Source: Aquificota bacterium
Lineage (GTDB): Bacteria > Aquificota > Aquificia > Aquificales > Aquificaceae
Reading direction: 5' to 3'
DNA: 6,063 nt
Assembly: GCA_013153455.1 (NCBI GenBank)
Contig: JAADEK010000002.1
Location: 1-6,063, forward strand
Below the pieces are notes generated by a model, which ran no database searches, was not told the origin of the DNA, and saw nothing but the letters and a program-made list of their open reading frames with translations. Both the position numbers and the translations under genes were made by a program. Each line of letters opens with the position of its first letter. The stretch's first letter is position 1. Of this stretch, positions 5,678 through 6,063 are shown one piece after another.

Positions 5678-5684
5678 AAAAAAA

Positions 5685-5691
5685 GGGAGGT
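5685..5691 (+). promoter_or_regulatory. Strong ribosome binding site of the cytochrome gene
   Basis: GGGAGGT sits 5 nt before the ATG at 5697, in the 19-nt gap after comM. It is the best Shine-Dalgarno sequence on the plus strand here, suggesting efficient translation of the cytochrome compared with its upstream neighbour. Confidence 0.8.
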
Positions 5692-5696
5692 AAACG

Positions 5697-6063
5697 ATGA
5701 AGAAGTATCTGCTTCTCAGCGGACTGCTCTTTGGTCTCATTGCCTGCGAGCAACCAAAGCAAGAAGCCCAAGCTCCTAAGACCGAAGAGGTAGCAAAGCA
5801 GGCGGAGCAAAAAGCTCAGGAGACCAAGCCCGAAGGTCTGAAGGAGCAAGTAACCCAAAAGGTTGAAGAAGCAAAGCAAAAGGCTCAAGAGGTAAAGGAG
5901 AAAGTTGAGAAGAAGGTAGAGGAAGCAAAGGAAGCGGTAGCAAAGGCTACCGGAGCGGGAGACCCCAACAAGGGTAAGGCTATATTCCAGCAAAAGGGAT
6001 GCGGTTCCTGCCACCAACCCACCGCGGACACAGTAGGACCCTCCCTCAAGAAGATAGCCCAAG
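5697..6063 (+). CDS. Lipoprotein monoheme c-type cytochrome with helical linker (5' part)
   Basis: The first 122 residues are visible; the gene runs off the right edge. The N-terminus is a lipoprotein signal: MKK, a hydrophobic core (4-15), and a lipobox GLIAC with Cys17 as the lipidated residue. Residues 18-84 are almost only Lys, Glu, Gln, Ala and Val and look like a continuous amphipathic helix or coiled coil. From about 89 a class I cytochrome c domain begins: DPNKGKAIFQQKGCGSCH with the heme motif C102-x-x-C105-H106, then VGPSL (113-117), where Pro115 is in the usual place. The axial Met lies outside the window. The likely role is a membrane-tethered periplasmic electron carrier, for example between a bc1 complex and a terminal oxidase; Aquifex is reported to have a membrane-bound c555-type cytochrome (from memory). 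The partner is not shown here. Confidence 0.93.
   Translation, partial: MKKYLLLSGLLFGLIACEQPKQEAQAPKTEEVAKQAEQKAQETKPEGLKEQVTQKVEEAKQKAQEVKEKVEKKVEEAKEAVAKATGAGDPNKGKAIFQQKGCGSCHQPTADTVGPSLKKIAQ
5807..5891 (+). repeat. Imperfect internal repeats in the cytochrome linker
   Basis: Bases 5807-5822 and 5876-5891 match at 14 of 16 positions and encode QKAQE twice, 23 residues apart. The peptide VEEAK also occurs at residues 56-60 and 74-78, 18 residues apart, which is five helical turns. This suggests that the linker grew by duplication of short Lys/Glu/Ala units, though low amino-acid complexity alone can give such matches. Confidence 0.5.

Noticed and set aside
1..6063. CRISPR array, tRNA, rRNA, insertion sequence or phage genes
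   Set aside because: No regular repeats with spacers, no cloverleaf or rRNA-like stretches, no transposase motifs and no terminal inverted repeats were found; the genes are ordinary housekeeping and respiratory functions.

Overview
The window looks like chromosomal DNA from a member of the Aquificales (Aquificaceae). The best evidence is the LpxC protein. As I remember the Aquifex aeolicus enzyme, it aligns almost without gaps, with the zinc ligands, the catalytic residues and the N-terminus at the same residue numbers. The base composition looks roughly balanced, which may be higher than A. aeolicus, so I do not name a genus. The organism is Gram-negative (lipid A synthesis, Mla-type lipid transport, a lipoprotein) and respiratory (cytochrome c, heme synthesis). 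Genes are packed almost without gaps; the only intergenic stretches are 1 to 19 bases long, and no region over 300 bases lacks a gene.

Layout. (1) 1-1684, plus strand: the 3' end of an MlaF-type ABC ATPase, then a compact BioH-like hydrolase and a BioC-like methyltransferase. The last two fit the BioC-BioH route that makes the pimeloyl moiety of biotin. (2) 1661-4186, minus strand: a likely operon read right to left, with a stand-alone COG2187-type aminoglycoside-phosphotransferase-like kinase of unknown substrate, then hemD (uroporphyrinogen-III synthase), then lpxC (first committed step of lipid A). hemD overlaps the kinase by 4 nt at a TTG start. The 3' end of lpxC overlaps the 3' end of bioC by 24 nt, tail to tail. 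(3) 4187-4201: a 15-nt divergent spacer that is one perfect AT-rich inverted repeat. (4) 4202-6063, plus strand: a full-length ComM/YifB Mg-chelatase-like AAA+ ATPase, then the 5' part of a lipoprotein c-type cytochrome, whose heme domain is separated from the lipidated cysteine by a charged helical linker of about 70 residues.

No phage, transposon, CRISPR, tRNA or rRNA was seen, and I do not see a clear new multi-gene system. The points most worth a second look are the symmetric divergent promoter that may give leaderless mRNAs on both sides, the uncharacterised kinase placed upstream of hemD and lpxC, the tethered cytochrome, and a 22-nt near-perfect palindrome inside hemD.
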